Assembly (NCBI RefSeq): GCF_001592755.1
Contig: NZ_LUKF01000001.1
Span: forward strand, 98,774 to 162,773
Length of the DNA: 64,000 nt
Direction of reading: 5' to 3'
Origin: Bdellovibrio bacteriovorus
GTDB lineage: Bacteria > Bdellovibrionota > Bdellovibrionia > Bdellovibrionales > Bdellovibrionaceae
In this document: in pieces, positions 1 through 8,894 of the stretch
How positions within the stretch are numbered: the first letter of the stretch is position 1
Layout of the letters: the number at the start of each line of letters is the position of its first letter
Made by a program: the position numbers and the translations under genes
Notes under the pieces: model-generated
Told to the model about the DNA's origin: nothing
The model's database searches: none
The model's input: the letters and a program-made list of their open reading frames with translations, nothing else

Positions 1-1
1 T

Positions 2-91
2 AAGAACGTCGAATGGGTAGAGCTTAAAGAATTGAAGAAGGTCAATCCTTCTTCTCTGTTACAGAAAGTGCTGCATAAGGTTGATATATGA
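2..91 (+). CDS. C-terminal end of an unidentified protein (partial)
   Basis: An open frame enters from the left edge and ends at TGA 89-91, overlapping the next start codon as ATGA. Only 29 residues are visible. They are charged and end in a segment reading EWVELKELKKV, then PSSLLQKVLHKV. This resembles the tail of MutY or NUDIX-type domains, where a W-x-x-L-x-E-L segment precedes a terminal helix, but the piece is too short to assign. The overlap suggests translational coupling with the lipoprotein gene downstream. Confidence 0.55.
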   Translation, partial: KNVEWVELKELKKVNPSSLLQKVLHKVDI

Positions 92-1113
92 AGTGGATCC
101 AGTGGAAAGTTGCAGGTGTATTTTTTCTTCTTTCGGCCTGCACACACTTGAGCGTCACCAAGGACGTATTAACTTCTGACTTTTTACTTACTAAAAACAC
201 AAAACAAATCACCTTCCTGGGTGATAACGATCATCCCCGCTTTTCCGAAGATGGAAAGCGTTTGATCTATAGCAGTCGTTCCCGCGCATCTCACAAAGGT
301 TGGCAAGTGTACGAGATGGACCTTGAAAACAACAAGGAACGTCGGGTGACCTTCTCTGATGGCGATGCCTTCGATGCCATCTATATCTCTAAATCTGAAA
401 TTCTTTATGCGTCGACAACAGATGAAATTAAAGAAAGTCCGTTGCTAAATAAAAACTTCGACAAAGAGTTTCCCCCTTCAGACCTTTACATGAGTGATCT
501 GTATGGGACAAACATTCTGCGCGTGACTCAACAGCCGGGCTTCGATGCTCAGCCATTTTTTGTTTCTCACGCGACAAGACCCTCTATATTTTTTACTTCG
601 CGACGTGGAGAGCTCTCAGGGATTTATCGCTTGGACTTAAAGAAAGTTCCGGTCAGTTTGATCTCTGCAGAAAAAGAAAAGGAAAAGCGGTTCCCCGCAA
701 TCACTCCCGACCGTTCGCAAGTGGCGTGGGCGGAAAAGAATTTGAAAACGGGCGAAGAAAGCTTGGTCCTTTATAATCTGAAAACAAAAATTCCTTTTAT
801 GTTGAAATCCAACGAAGGAAATTACCGCGATCTGTTCTTCTCGCCTCGCAATCCCCAACGTCTTTTTTATAGCATTTTACGTAAAGGCGAAAAGCGTTAC
901 CAAATCGAGGTCTATGACATCGACAAGCAGTGCACGCAGGTGGTTTTTAAAGGCAATGACTCGTTGTCTTCACCGGCTATTTCGAATGAAGAAACTGAAC
1001 GCGTCGCCTTCTCGCGCCTATTCCAGGATAAGAAACAAATTTACATTGTGAATCTTCCAGTTGATTTAGGCCCTTGCCTTGAACCGGCCGCCCAAGCTAC
1101 TCTTAAGAAGTGA
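88..1113 (+). CDS. TolB-like beta-propeller lipoprotein
   Basis: A 341-residue protein with a lipoprotein signal peptide: a hydrophobic stretch ends in the lipobox L-S-A-C with the modified Cys at residue 18. The rest shows repeats of the WD40-like PD40 type found in TolB, for example DDHPRFSEDGKRLIYSS near residue 47, a PGFDAQPFF segment, and AITPDRSQVAWAEK. Such propellers usually act in the periplasm as binding platforms. It lacks an obvious TolB N-terminal domain and has no tol-pal neighbours, so it is probably a TolB-like relative rather than TolB itself. It overlaps both neighbours by 4 bp and is likely co-transcribed with them. Confidence 0.8.
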   Translation: MKWIQWKVAGVFFLLSACTHLSVTKDVLTSDFLLTKNTKQITFLGDNDHPRFSEDGKRLIYSSRSRASHKGWQVYEMDLENNKERRVTFSDGDAFDAIYISKSEILYASTTDEIKESPLLNKNFDKEFPPSDLYMSDLYGTNILRVTQQPGFDAQPFFVSHATRPSIFFTSRRGELSGIYRLDLKKVPVSLISAEKEKEKRFPAITPDRSQVAWAEKNLKTGEESLVLYNLKTKIPFMLKSNEGNYRDLFFSPRNPQRLFYSILRKGEKRYQIEVYDIDKQCTQVVFKGNDSLSSPAISNEETERVAFSRLFQDKKQIYIVNLPVDLGPCLEPAAQATLKK

Positions 1114-1667
1114 AATCCTTAGTCGCCTTTATTACATTCTGTTCCTCAGTAACGTTGGCAGCGCCGCATCCGGCGACGAGTTCGTCTGCGTTCACCGCCC
1201 CCGAAAAAGGCCTCTATTTTCTGCACAAAGGTTTCACTTTAAAAACGGAAGGAACGAACTGGGTTCCGGTAGCAAACAGTGAGGAAAGTCTTTTAGACAC
1301 CGTTCGTTTTGCTCCGCGCGACAATCAGACAGAAGGCAGTCTTAGTATTCGTACTGATAAAGTCGCAAAAAATGCCTCGCTAGAGCTTTATACACGCAAA
1401 TGGATGCGTGATTACCCGAACTATGGCTTTGAGGTGATTTCAGCGAAGAACTTCACTTTGAATGGCAGTCCTGCTTTGGTTGTGGATATGCTTTCAAGAT
1501 CTAAGAATAAACAAATTCGCCAAGTCGTTTTAAAGAACGAAGACCGCGTCGCGATCATGACTTGTCTTGATGATAAGGCTCGCTTCACAAAAGCTCTGCA
1601 AAGCTGCAATCAAATCATGAAAACTTTTGCGTGGACGCCCCCTGAGACGATGCCCGCGAAGCGGTAG
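1110..1667 (+). CDS. Small exported protein of unknown function
   Basis: A 185-residue protein starting at GTG 1110, which overlaps the stop of the TolB-like gene. The N-terminus carries a Sec signal peptide, probably cleaved after LAA near residue 18. The mature part is hydrophilic, with a single predicted alpha/beta domain and a Cys pair near the C-terminus (TCLDD and SCNQI) that could form a disulfide. I do not recognise the family. Its position after a propeller lipoprotein and before a strong terminator makes it the last gene of a small envelope operon. Confidence 0.75.
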   Translation: MKSLVAFITFCSSVTLAAPHPATSSSAFTAPEKGLYFLHKGFTLKTEGTNWVPVANSEESLLDTVRFAPRDNQTEGSLSIRTDKVAKNASLELYTRKWMRDYPNYGFEVISAKNFTLNGSPALVVDMLSRSKNKQIRQVVLKNEDRVAIMTCLDDKARFTKALQSCNQIMKTFAWTPPETMPAKR

Positions 1668-1692
1668 CTTTATGTGCTTCCACTGACAAAAA

Positions 1693-1718
1693 AAAGAGCC
1701 AAGACAACTTGGCTCTTT
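1693..1718. terminator. Bidirectional intrinsic terminator
   Basis: Perfect 11-bp stem AAAGAGCCAAG / CTTGGCTCTTT with loop ACAA, A-rich on one side and T-rich on the other. It sits between two convergent genes and can serve both. Confidence 0.85.
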
Positions 1719-1745
1719 AAAGGAAATAACAATTTATAGCGGAAA

Positions 1746-2465
1746 CTAGTTACAGCTTTTACCCCACGTGTTGGCCGTTTTATCACCTACACCAATGTGT
1801 AAAGAAGCACTTCCGTAGTGACCGATCGCGCGCAATCTTTTCTTTGCTCTCATTTTACAAAGCTCACGGAAAGCACGGTCCGCCTCGCTATTACTTGCAA
1901 AGCGCACGTCAATAGAAGTTCCGTAAGGATGACGACCTTTTGCTCCGCCTACGTTTTTATTGTAAGGCTCGGGTCTCCACCAGTTATAGATATGGCTGAT
2001 TTTGATTCCTTTTGCGGAAAGATCCTGAAGGATTTTTACGCCCGCGATCGGATACTGCCAGGTCTTTTCATCGGGATGAATCAACTGATGTTCTTGGCTT
2101 GATCCGTAAGTACAACGGAATGTCGAAGCCGAATTCTTGTTAGGTCTAACAAGCTGGCTGCACCAAGATGAATTGTTTGTCTCTTTAGAACAACGTTGAA
2201 GGAATTCTTCTTCTTTCGTGTTTCCTAAATTTACTTGTGCTTTCTGGCTTGAAGAAGCTCTGACACAACCCAAAGATTCAATTTCGGGATCGATGGCTTC
2301 TTCGCTGTCATTATGAATGTGGTCTGCGATGTCTTCGGAAGCGCCGTCTTCAATAGCAGCAGAGGTTTCTTCGTTAAGAGCATCTCCTGAGCTCGCTGGT
2401 TGACATCCAATTTGGCCTAGACCTAATGCAAACATCAACGATAGCGTCGTCATTTTAAACTTCAT
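1746..2465 (-). CDS. M15-type zinc peptidase lipoprotein
   Basis: A 239-residue lipoprotein; the lipobox ends at Cys21 after a short hydrophobic helix. Residues 25-70 are acidic and probably a disordered tether. The C-terminal domain has HPYGTSID (His179, Asp186) and a later LHIGV (His223). This spacing fits the H-x6-D ... H zinc site of M15 (D-Ala-D-Ala carboxypeptidase / VanY-like) peptidases and of extensin-like C-terminal domains, which cut or bind peptidoglycan peptides. Six or more Cys residues suggest disulfides in the periplasm. The start is supported by AAGGAG shortly upstream of the ATG. Substrate is inferred only from the family. It is divergent from the glyoxylate gene across a shared promoter region. 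Confidence 0.75.
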   Translation of the reverse strand: MKFKMTTLSLMFALGLGQIGCQPASSGDALNEETSAAIEDGASEDIADHIHNDSEEAIDPEIESLGCVRASSSQKAQVNLGNTKEEEFLQRCSKETNNSSWCSQLVRPNKNSASTFRCTYGSSQEHQLIHPDEKTWQYPIAGVKILQDLSAKGIKISHIYNWWRPEPYNKNVGGAKGRHPYGTSIDVRFASNSEADRAFRELCKMRAKKRLRAIGHYGSASLHIGVGDKTANTWGKSCN

Positions 2466-2483
2466 CCATTCTCCTTGCTCGGG

Positions 2484-2532
2484 TTAATTCTTCGTAATGA
2501 GTTGCTAGGCTACACGCCTTACGAAGTTTTAA
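2484..2532. promoter_or_regulatory. Large inverted repeat in divergent promoter region (candidate operator)
   Basis: CTTCGTAA at 2490-2497 is matched by TTACGAAG at 2519-2526. After a 2-bp mismatch on each side the match continues as TTAA / TTAA, giving 14-bp arms with two mismatches and a 21-bp spacer. It lies between the M15 peptidase start (2465) and the glyoxylate fusion start (2684). A dimeric regulator could bind the two arms; a hairpin in an mRNA leader is the other reading. Confidence 0.45.
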
Positions 2533-2683
2533 TCCACCCTTTGAAAGGCACTTCTGGAGCTAAGTTCAGGGGAATGTGAGTCAGTTCTTCATCCGGAAAA
2601 ATACAAATATGAATGGATTCTTATTCACTTGTTTAGATCTTCACGAGGCCTCAGGATTTTTAGATCAGGAGAGGAGTCTTCCA

Positions 2684-5593
2684 ATGAACGTTAATGATCT
2701 TCAAGCCGAGTTAATCACCCCCGACGCCGCCAATTTTTTAATTTCTCTTCACGAAAAATTCGATGGCCTTCGTCGTCACATGCTGATGAAAAGAAAAACT
2801 TTGGTGAATGAATTCTGTGAAGGGGCTCGCCCTCAGTTCCTGGAAAAAACTCGCAGCATTCGTGAATCCGACTGGAAGATTGCAGAAGCTCCCAAAGATC
2901 TGCAGGATCGTAGGGTCGAGATCACAGGCCCCGCGGAACCTAAGATGATTATCAATGCGCTGAACTCCGGCGCCCAAGTTTTCATGGCGGACTTTGAAGA
3001 CTCCCTCAGTCCAACATGGTTCAATCTTCTTAACGGACAAGAGGCTTTGCAAAAAGCCGTTCGTCGCACACTCACTCATCGCAACGAAAATGGCAAAGAA
3101 TACAAGCTGAATAAAAATATCGCGACCCTTGTCGTACGCCCTCGTGGTCTTCACTTAGACGAGCAGCACTTTATGATTCGCGGAGAGCCTATCTCAGGGG
3201 CCCTTTTCGATTTCGGCCTTTACATGTTTCATAACGCCAAAGAACTGATTAAGCGCGGCACCGGGCCTTATTTCTATCTGGCTAAATTAGAAAATCATGA
3301 AGAAGCAACCTGGTGGGCTGATGTTTTCAAATTTACGGAAGAAAAATTAGAAATTCCCAGCGGGACCATTCGCGCGACGGTTTTAATTGAAACCATCACG
3401 GCCGCTTTTGAAATGGATGAAATTCTGTTTGCCCTTAAAGACTATGCGGCGGGCCTTAATGCCGGTCGCTGGGATTATATCTTCAGTCTTATTAAAAAGT
3501 TTCATGCTTGTCCTGAGTTCGTTCTTTCTGAACGCGCTCGTGTGACGATGACAACGCCCTTTATGGAAGCTTACTGCAAGCTCTTAGTGCAAACTTGTCA
3601 CAAGCGTGGCGCTCACGCTATGGGCGGAATGGCTGCCTTTATTCCGAACCGTCAAGACCCCGATCTTACAAAAAATGCCATTCACAAAGTCGCGGAAGAC
3701 AAATCCCGCGAAGTGCGTCTGGGATTTGATGGTACATGGGTGGCTCATCCTGATTTAGTTCCGGTGGCCTTTGCGGAATTCACTCGTGTGTTGGCCGATC
3801 GTCCTCACCAAAAACATGTTTCACCTCGCGGACCCGTTTTTGCGGAAGATCTTTTAAAAGTGCCTAAAGATATTCATGTCTCTGAAGAAGGCGTGCGCAC
3901 AAATATCTCTATCACCCTTCGTTATCTGGATAAGTGGCTTTCCGGTATTGGCGCTGCCGCTTTAGACAACCTGATGGAAGACGCCGCCACCGCCGAGATT
4001 TCGCGCAGTCAATTATGGCAGTGGCTGCATCATCACGTTGTTTTAACGGATGGCTCCCCATTAACTTACGGTCGATACAAACTGCTTTTGCAGGAAGAAA
4101 TTTTTAATTTGGAATCTCAGGACGTACCGCATTTGAAAAAGGCAGTTTCGCTTTTAAATTACATGGTTCTTACTGAGGACTTCCCAAATTTCCTAACCAC
4201 GATGGCTTATGAACAACTAACTAAAGCGGAATCAAAGGAGATTGAAATGGTCAACGGCATGGAAGCTCATAAAAAGTCAGTGGATGCTCAATGGGCCACA
4301 GATGAAAGATGGAAGGGCGTGAAGCGCAACTACGGTTCAGCCGAAGTGGCAAAACTTCGCACGTCCATTCCTGTTCAATACACGCTCGCTGAAATGGGCG
4401 CAAAAAAACTGTGGGGCCTTTTAAAGAACTCCCCTTATGTAAATACTTTTGGCGCAATGACAGGCGGTCAAGCGGCGCAAATGGTGAAAGCCGGACTGCA
4501 AGCGATTTACGTCAGTGGTTGGCAGGTGGCAGCGGACGCAAATCTTTCTGGTCAAACTTATCCCGATCAAAGCCTTTATCCTTCTAACAGCGTTCCGAAT
4601 CTTGTCAGACGCATTAACAACTCTTTCATGCGCGCGGACCAGATCGCGAATCAAACTGGGAAAGACATGCGCGGCGAAGACTGGTATGCACCCATCGTCG
4701 CCGATGCTGAAGCCGGCTTCGGGGGGCCGTTGCATGCCTTTGAATTGATGAAATCAATGATCGAGGCCGGAGCGGCCGGCGTGCACTTTGAAGATCAGTT
4801 AGCCGCTGAAAAAAAATGCGGACACATGGCGGGGAAAGTCCTTATTCCGACAAGTAATTTCATTCGTACTTTGCAAGCGGCTCGCTTGGCAACGGATGTT
4901 CTAGGTGTTCCAACAGTGATCATCGCAAGAACCGATGCCCTAAGCGCGACGTTGATGACTTCGGATATTGATCCTGCCGATCACCCATTCCTGACGGGCG
5001 AAAGAACTCCCGAAGGTTATCATGTAATTCGCGGGGGTCTAGAGTACGCCATCGCACGCGCGATCGCTTACGCTCCTTGGGCGGATGTGCTTTGGTTTGA
5101 AACATCCAAACCCGATATGAAAGAAGCTGAAACTTTTGCTAAAGAAGTTCATAAGAAGTACCCAGAAAAAATTCTGGCTTACAACTGCTCGCCTTCTTTC
5201 AATTGGAAAATGCACCTTAGTGATGGAGAGATTGCGGAATTCCAAGATCATCTTGGCAAACTTGGTTATAAGTTTCAGTTCATCACATTGGCAGGCTGGC
5301 ATTTAGTGAACTATCACACTTTCGATCTGGCTCATCGCTACTCGACCGACGGCATGACAGCTTACGTGGAATTGCAAGAGCAAGAATTCGAAGCGGCGGA
5401 AAAAGGTTATACCGCAGTGAAACACCAAGCCGAAGTGGGAACAGGATACTTCGACGAAGTTCTTCAAGTGATCACCGAGGGCCAAGGTTCTACAGGTGCG
5501 TTGAAGGGCTCTACCGAAGAACAATTCCATCAAGGTTCTTCAAATCAACCACCGCCTCCACCAGAGACAGTGACTCAACCGCTGCAACACTAA
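2684..5593 (+). CDS. Fused malate synthase - isocitrate lyase (glyoxylate cycle)
   Basis: One uninterrupted 969-residue frame carries both glyoxylate-bypass enzymes. Residues 1 to about 519 are malate synthase [19 protein letters not shown] and the signature region [12 protein letters not shown] are present, and the domain ends in a typical [13 protein letters not shown]. Residues 522-969 are a complete isocitrate lyase with the active-site motif KKCGHMAGK, the [10 protein letters not shown] metal-binding region and a TEEQFH end, followed by a proline-rich tail. I chose ATG 2684 because AGGAGAGGAG lies 7 nt upstream; a GTG at 2576 would add 36 residues without family support. Together the domains convert isocitrate plus acetyl-CoA to succinate plus malate, allowing growth on acetate or fatty acids. 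No frameshift or stop separates the domains. See the internal ribosome site entry. Confidence 0.95.
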   Translation: MNVNDLQAELITPDAANFLISLHEKFDGLRRHMLMKRKTLVNEFCEGARPQFLEKTRSIRESDWKIAEAPKDLQDRRVEITGPAEPKMIINALNSGAQVFMADFEDSLSPTWFNLLNGQEALQKAVRRTLTHRNENGKEYKLNKNIATLVVRPRGLHLDEQHFMIRGEPISGALFDFGLYMFHNAKELIKRGTGPYFYLAKLENHEEATWWADVFKFTEEKLEIPSGTIRATVLIETITAAFEMDEILFALKDYAAGLNAGRWDYIFSLIKKFHACPEFVLSERARVTMTTPFMEAYCKLLVQTCHKRGAHAMGGMAAFIPNRQDPDLTKNAIHKVAEDKSREVRLGFDGTWVAHPDLVPVAFAEFTRVLADRPHQKHVSPRGPVFAEDLLKVPKDIHVSEEGVRTNISITLRYLDKWLSGIGAAALDNLMEDAATAEISRSQLWQWLHHHVVLTDGSPLTYGRYKLLLQEEIFNLESQDVPHLKKAVSLLNYMVLTEDFPNFLTTMAYEQLTKAESKEIEMVNGMEAHKKSVDAQWATDERWKGVKRNYGSAEVAKLRTSIPVQYTLAEMGAKKLWGLLKNSPYVNTFGAMTGGQAAQMVKAGLQAIYVSGWQVAADANLSGQTYPDQSLYPSNSVPNLVRRINNSFMRADQIANQTGKDMRGEDWYAPIVADAEAGFGGPLHAFELMKSMIEAGAAGVHFEDQLAAEKKCGHMAGKVLIPTSNFIRTLQAARLATDVLGVPTVIIARTDALSATLMTSDIDPADHPFLTGERTPEGYHVIRGGLEYAIARAIAYAPWADVLWFETSKPDMKEAETFAKEVHKKYPEKILAYNCSPSFNWKMHLSDGEIAEFQDHLGKLGYKFQFITLAGWHLVNYHTFDLAHRYSTDGMTAYVELQEQEFEAAEKGYTAVKHQAEVGTGYFDEVLQVITEGQGSTGALKGSTEEQFHQGSSNQPPPPPETVTQPLQH
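4234..4249 (+). promoter_or_regulatory. Internal ribosome-binding site and start for the isocitrate lyase half
   Basis: AAAGGAG at 4234-4240 is followed after 6 nt by an in-frame ATG at 4247, exactly at the junction of the malate synthase and lyase domains (residue 522). Translation from here would give a free 448-residue isocitrate lyase, close to the usual family length. It may be functional or a relic of two once separate genes. Confidence 0.55.
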
Positions 5594-5604
5594 TGCAAAA
5601 ATAA

Positions 5605-5636
5605 AAAAGAGATCTGGGTTTCCAGATCTCTTTTTC
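5605..5636. terminator. Bidirectional intrinsic terminator
   Basis: Stem GAGATCTGG (5609-5617) / CCAGATCTC (5622-5630) with a GTTT loop, extended by A-run/T-run pairing. It lies between the convergent fusion gene and the DUF1343 gene. Confidence 0.85.
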
Positions 5637-5637
5637 T

Positions 5638-6831
5638 TTAGTACAAAAGATATTTTTTTCTTTCCTTAGCCCAGGATTTTTCATCCACCGCCAAGGCTTT
5701 ATCCAGATCTTTCGGAGTGGCTTTGCTATCTTCGATCCACTCTCTCAAAGCCGGACCGCCATTGATCACATCAAAGGCCAAACGATCTTTCACATACTCA
5801 TAGGCGAAATCACGGTAGATCGGATAATCGGGATGCATTTCACGAATCACTTTCAACATCAAAGCCGTCAGGCGGAAAGGCTTAAACTGATCGTGTTTGT
5901 AAGCTTTGCTATCTGTATGGAACTGGAATCCGTGACAAAGTTTTCCGACGTGCTTGTGGAAAGTCGGTTCAAAATAGCATTCGCGAAGCACCACACCTTT
6001 AAACCATTGCGGCGCTTTTTTCTTCATGCGTTTTAAGACTTCGCTGAAATCAATATCCGAAGCTCCAATGATTTCTAAAGCTCGTGTCGTGCCACGTGCT
6101 TCAGACAAAGTCGTTCCTTCAATTAAAACTGTTCCAGAATAAGCGCGTGCCATATTGAGTGACGCCGCATTCGGCGAAGGATTCACCCACGGACGAGAAA
6201 GATCCCACCCGAAACCCGGCTTCTTATCGGGCGCATAGCCTTTCATCTTCACGACTTTTAAATCCAAGTTCATTTTGTAAAAGTCTTTGAAATAAAGCGC
6301 GAGTTCACCGACAGTCAGGCCGTGACGCATCGGAATCGGAGCCGCACCAACAAAAGATTCCCAACCCGGAAGCATTTTAAAACCCTCAATGGGTCGGCCC
6401 GCAGGATTCGGACGATCTAAAACGATCACTCCTTTACCTAGTTTCGCGCACTCTTCCATCACGTAAAGCAAGGTCGTGATGAAAGTATAAATACGGCAAC
6501 CCAAATCCTGAAGATCAAAAAGGACGACATCAAAGCTGTCCATCATCTTCGCCGTAGGACGACGAACTTCGCCATAAAGACTGAAGACAGGAATTTTATG
6601 AATGGGATCAATAAAGTCCGGGCTTTCAATCATGTTGTCTTGCTTGTCACCACGCACACCGTGCTGAGGACCAAAAGCACAAGACAGTTTTATTTTTTTA
6701 GAAAGCAAATCCAGACTGTGTTGAAGATTTTCATCGACACTGGCGGGATGGCAAACAAGACCAACGCGCTTGCCTTTCAGAGATTTTAATAGCGGAGCAC
6801 TGGATAAAAGAACCTCAACACCTAACTTCAT
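5638..6831 (-). CDS. DUF1343 / NamZ-like exo-beta-N-acetylmuramidase
   Basis: A 397-residue protein matching the DUF1343 (YbbC/NamZ, GH171) family throughout. Visible conserved segments are GPQHGVRGDKQDNM near residue 55, VVLFDLQDLGCRIYTFI, VLDRPNPAGR and the MRHGLTVGELA region. Characterised members remove N-acetylmuramic acid from peptidoglycan fragments. Many homologues are exported, but this one begins directly with the domain and shows no signal peptide, suggesting cytoplasmic recycling of imported (perhaps prey-derived) wall fragments. AAGGA precedes the ATG. It lies downstream of hemB on the same strand with about 70 bp between them and may be read from the same promoter. Confidence 0.85.
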   Translation of the reverse strand: MKLGVEVLLSSAPLLKSLKGKRVGLVCHPASVDENLQHSLDLLSKKIKLSCAFGPQHGVRGDKQDNMIESPDFIDPIHKIPVFSLYGEVRRPTAKMMDSFDVVLFDLQDLGCRIYTFITTLLYVMEECAKLGKGVIVLDRPNPAGRPIEGFKMLPGWESFVGAAPIPMRHGLTVGELALYFKDFYKMNLDLKVVKMKGYAPDKKPGFGWDLSRPWVNPSPNAASLNMARAYSGTVLIEGTTLSEARGTTRALEIIGASDIDFSEVLKRMKKKAPQWFKGVVLRECYFEPTFHKHVGKLCHGFQFHTDSKAYKHDQFKPFRLTALMLKVIREMHPDYPIYRDFAYEYVKDRLAFDVINGGPALREWIEDSKATPKDLDKALAVDEKSWAKERKKYLLY

Positions 6832-6900
6832 AACAACGTCCTTGTTAAAGGAAAATTGTAATAACGGAAGCAGGTGCTGTCAAAAAGGTTCAGGATAAGA

Positions 6901-7887
6901 CTAGTTGACGTTCTTGCGCAGCCACTCCGCCATTGGCAGTGCGAAATATGTAAAGATCACGTCAGCCCCGGCACGGCGGATGGAATACAAGGTCTCAACC
7001 ATCGCGCGAGTCTCGTCAAGGAAACCGGCTTTTGCGCCCGCCTTGATGATCCCGTATTCACCACTCACGTTGTAAGCTGCAACTGGCAAATGCGTGTGCG
7101 ACTTCACCAGGCTGATGATGTCCAAGTAACTTAACGCGGGCTTTACCATCACCATGTCGGCACCTTCAAGCTCATCGAGTTCGATCTCGCGCAAAGCCTC
7201 GCGGGCGTTACGGAAATCCATCTGATAAGTTTTTTTATCACCGAATTTAGGTGCCGAATCCAAGGCTTCACGGAAAGGCCCATAAAAACTGGAGGCGTAT
7301 TTTGCCGAATAAGAAAGGATGCCGACATCTGTGAACCCCTCGTCATCCAAGGCCTCACGAATAGCCCCCACGCGACCGTCCATCATATCCGATGGCGACA
7401 CGATGTCCGCACCATTTTGAGCGTGGACGATGGACATCTTCGCTAGAATTTCGACGGTTTCGTCATTCAGAATTTTGCCGTTTTTTACGACGCCATCGTG
7501 ACCATCAGAAGAATAGGGGTCCAGGGCCACATCCGAAATCAATGTCACATCGGGGAACTTATCGCGAATCATTCTCAAAGTGGTCGGTAAAAGGCCGTTT
7601 GGGTTTAAAGATTCTTTTCCGTAAGAATCCTTGAGTGTCTCGGAAATAGCCGGAAAAAGATCGAAGGACTTCACGCCCAATTCGACCGCTTTTTGCACTT
7701 CCTGTAGCAACATATCCGGGCTCATGCGGTAAATACCCGGCATAGATTGAATGGCTTGCTTTTCACCCTTACCGTCGACAACAAAAAGAGGTAATACGAG
7801 CTGAGAAGGTCTCAAATCGGTCTCTGCCACCATTTGGCGCAGGGCTTCAGTTTTGCGATTACGACGTGGTCTTTGAGTGAGCTTCAT
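6901..7887 (-). CDS. hemB: Porphobilinogen synthase (delta-aminolevulinate dehydratase)
   Basis: A full-length 328-residue HemB that condenses two 5-aminolevulinate molecules to porphobilinogen. The two active-site lysines are visible in SYSAKYASSFYGPFREA and MVMVKPALSYLD. The segment DVALDPYSSDGHDG lacks the cysteines of the zinc-dependent enzymes, so this is the magnesium-type, Asp-rich metal site. It is transcribed away from the main haem operon; about 107 bp separates its start from that of hemA, with direct repeats that could coordinate both. GGAGAT lies upstream of the ATG. Confidence 0.95.
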   Translation of the reverse strand: MKLTQRPRRNRKTEALRQMVAETDLRPSQLVLPLFVVDGKGEKQAIQSMPGIYRMSPDMLLQEVQKAVELGVKSFDLFPAISETLKDSYGKESLNPNGLLPTTLRMIRDKFPDVTLISDVALDPYSSDGHDGVVKNGKILNDETVEILAKMSIVHAQNGADIVSPSDMMDGRVGAIREALDDEGFTDVGILSYSAKYASSFYGPFREALDSAPKFGDKKTYQMDFRNAREALREIELDELEGADMVMVKPALSYLDIISLVKSHTHLPVAAYNVSGEYGIIKAGAKAGFLDETRAMVETLYSIRRAGADVIFTYFALPMAEWLRKNVN

Positions 7888-7940
7888 ATAATCTCCATCC
7901 CCTGCCTATTTCCCAGGCATTACAGCAATTTTCATTCGTC

Positions 7941-7959
7941 GGATGACAATTGGATGACA
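7941..7959. promoter_or_regulatory. Tandem 8-bp direct repeats in the hemB/hemA divergent region
   Basis: GGATGACA occurs at 7941-7948 and again at 7952-7959. The 11-bp step is one helical turn, the layout expected for two subunits of a regulator on one DNA face. The position between divergent haem genes suggests an operator; no known regulator motif is recognised. Confidence 0.4.
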
Positions 7960-7994
7960 CTTAATTGAAAGTTTAGTGATAAACCTTTCTGTAC

Positions 7995-8894
7995 ATGGAA
8001 GATATACTTCTCGTTCACAGAAAATCCAATAGAAACTTCTCGGAGTCTCTCCAAGATGCAGCGATCTGGAAAACCTGCCTTCGCAAAATTCTTTTTTGCA
8101 CGGAAGGCGAGTTGGCTGGTTACGCGGATGTTCTGGAAAAAGAAGATCACATCCTTCGCGGCGAACAAGCCCTGAGCTTGTTGTTAGAAATTCTTTGCGG
8201 CCTGCACTCACCGATTGTTGGTGAGACCGAAGTCTTCGGACAATTTAAAAACTTTGTTGAGTCACGTAAACAATTGGGTGACACGCTTTTTGGAGATCAC
8301 CAAAAATGGTTGAACTTCATCATGGCAGAAGTAAAGAAAACGCGCGCAGAACATCTTGTCGGTATTGGCTCGCAAAGCTACGGAAGCCTTTTGCGCAGAT
8401 ACACAAAAGATCTTGAGACCGTCACAATGTGCGGTTCGGGTCAATTGGCGCAAGAAATTCTTCCTTGGCTGGCTCACAAGAAAGCTCTTCAAGCGATCTG
8501 CCGTGATCCTGCAAAATTGCAAAATTTTTCAGAGAAATACAACAATCTGACTATCACGACTTACAATGAATCATACATTCATGGCGAGGCGATGGTGATT
8601 GCGGCTCCGTTGAGCGACGCACGTATCTTGGAACTGATGAGCAAACAGGACACCCGTCCGACAGCTGTTTTTGATTTGCGCGGAGAAGAAAACGAATTGG
8701 CTTCTTTGATCGCAGAAAAGTTCCCCCACGTGGTTTTCATGGGGCTTCATCAATTCTTTGCAGAGATTGAAGAAACAAAAAAGGATACTCACAACAAGAT
8801 TCAGGCTTTGAAAGCACATCTTCTTGAAAAAGCCGTAGCCTTTATGCAAAGAACGGAGCTTCGCCCACTTGGTTGGGACGATCTATGCGCATAA
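7995..8894 (+). CDS. hemA: Short, divergent glutamyl-tRNA reductase
   Basis: A 299-residue protein in the place where hemA is expected. The segment SPIVGETEVFGQFKNF (about residues 70-85) matches the family's S-x-x-x-GE-x-x-x-GQ-x-K motif. A nucleotide-binding region follows near VTMCGSGQLAQEILPWL. Usual GluTRs have over 400 residues; this one lacks most of the C-terminal dimerisation domain. The normal catalytic segment C-N-R-x-E is here C35-T-E-G-E, keeping the Cys and the Glu but not the conserved Asn-Arg. The assignment as HemA rests on these motifs and on context: hemCD and hemL follow at once, and hemL needs its product, glutamate-1-semialdehyde. No clear Shine-Dalgarno precedes the ATG. 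Confidence 0.75.
   Translation: MEDILLVHRKSNRNFSESLQDAAIWKTCLRKILFCTEGELAGYADVLEKEDHILRGEQALSLLLEILCGLHSPIVGETEVFGQFKNFVESRKQLGDTLFGDHQKWLNFIMAEVKKTRAEHLVGIGSQSYGSLLRRYTKDLETVTMCGSGQLAQEILPWLAHKKALQAICRDPAKLQNFSEKYNNLTITTYNESYIHGEAMVIAAPLSDARILELMSKQDTRPTAVFDLRGEENELASLIAEKFPHVVFMGLHQFFAEIEETKKDTHNKIQALKAHLLEKAVAFMQRTELRPLGWDDLCA

Noticed and set aside
2576-2683. 36-codon N-terminal extension of the malate synthase fusion from GTG 2576
   Set aside because: The strong AGGAGAGGAG site points to ATG 2684, and the extension does not resemble malate synthase.
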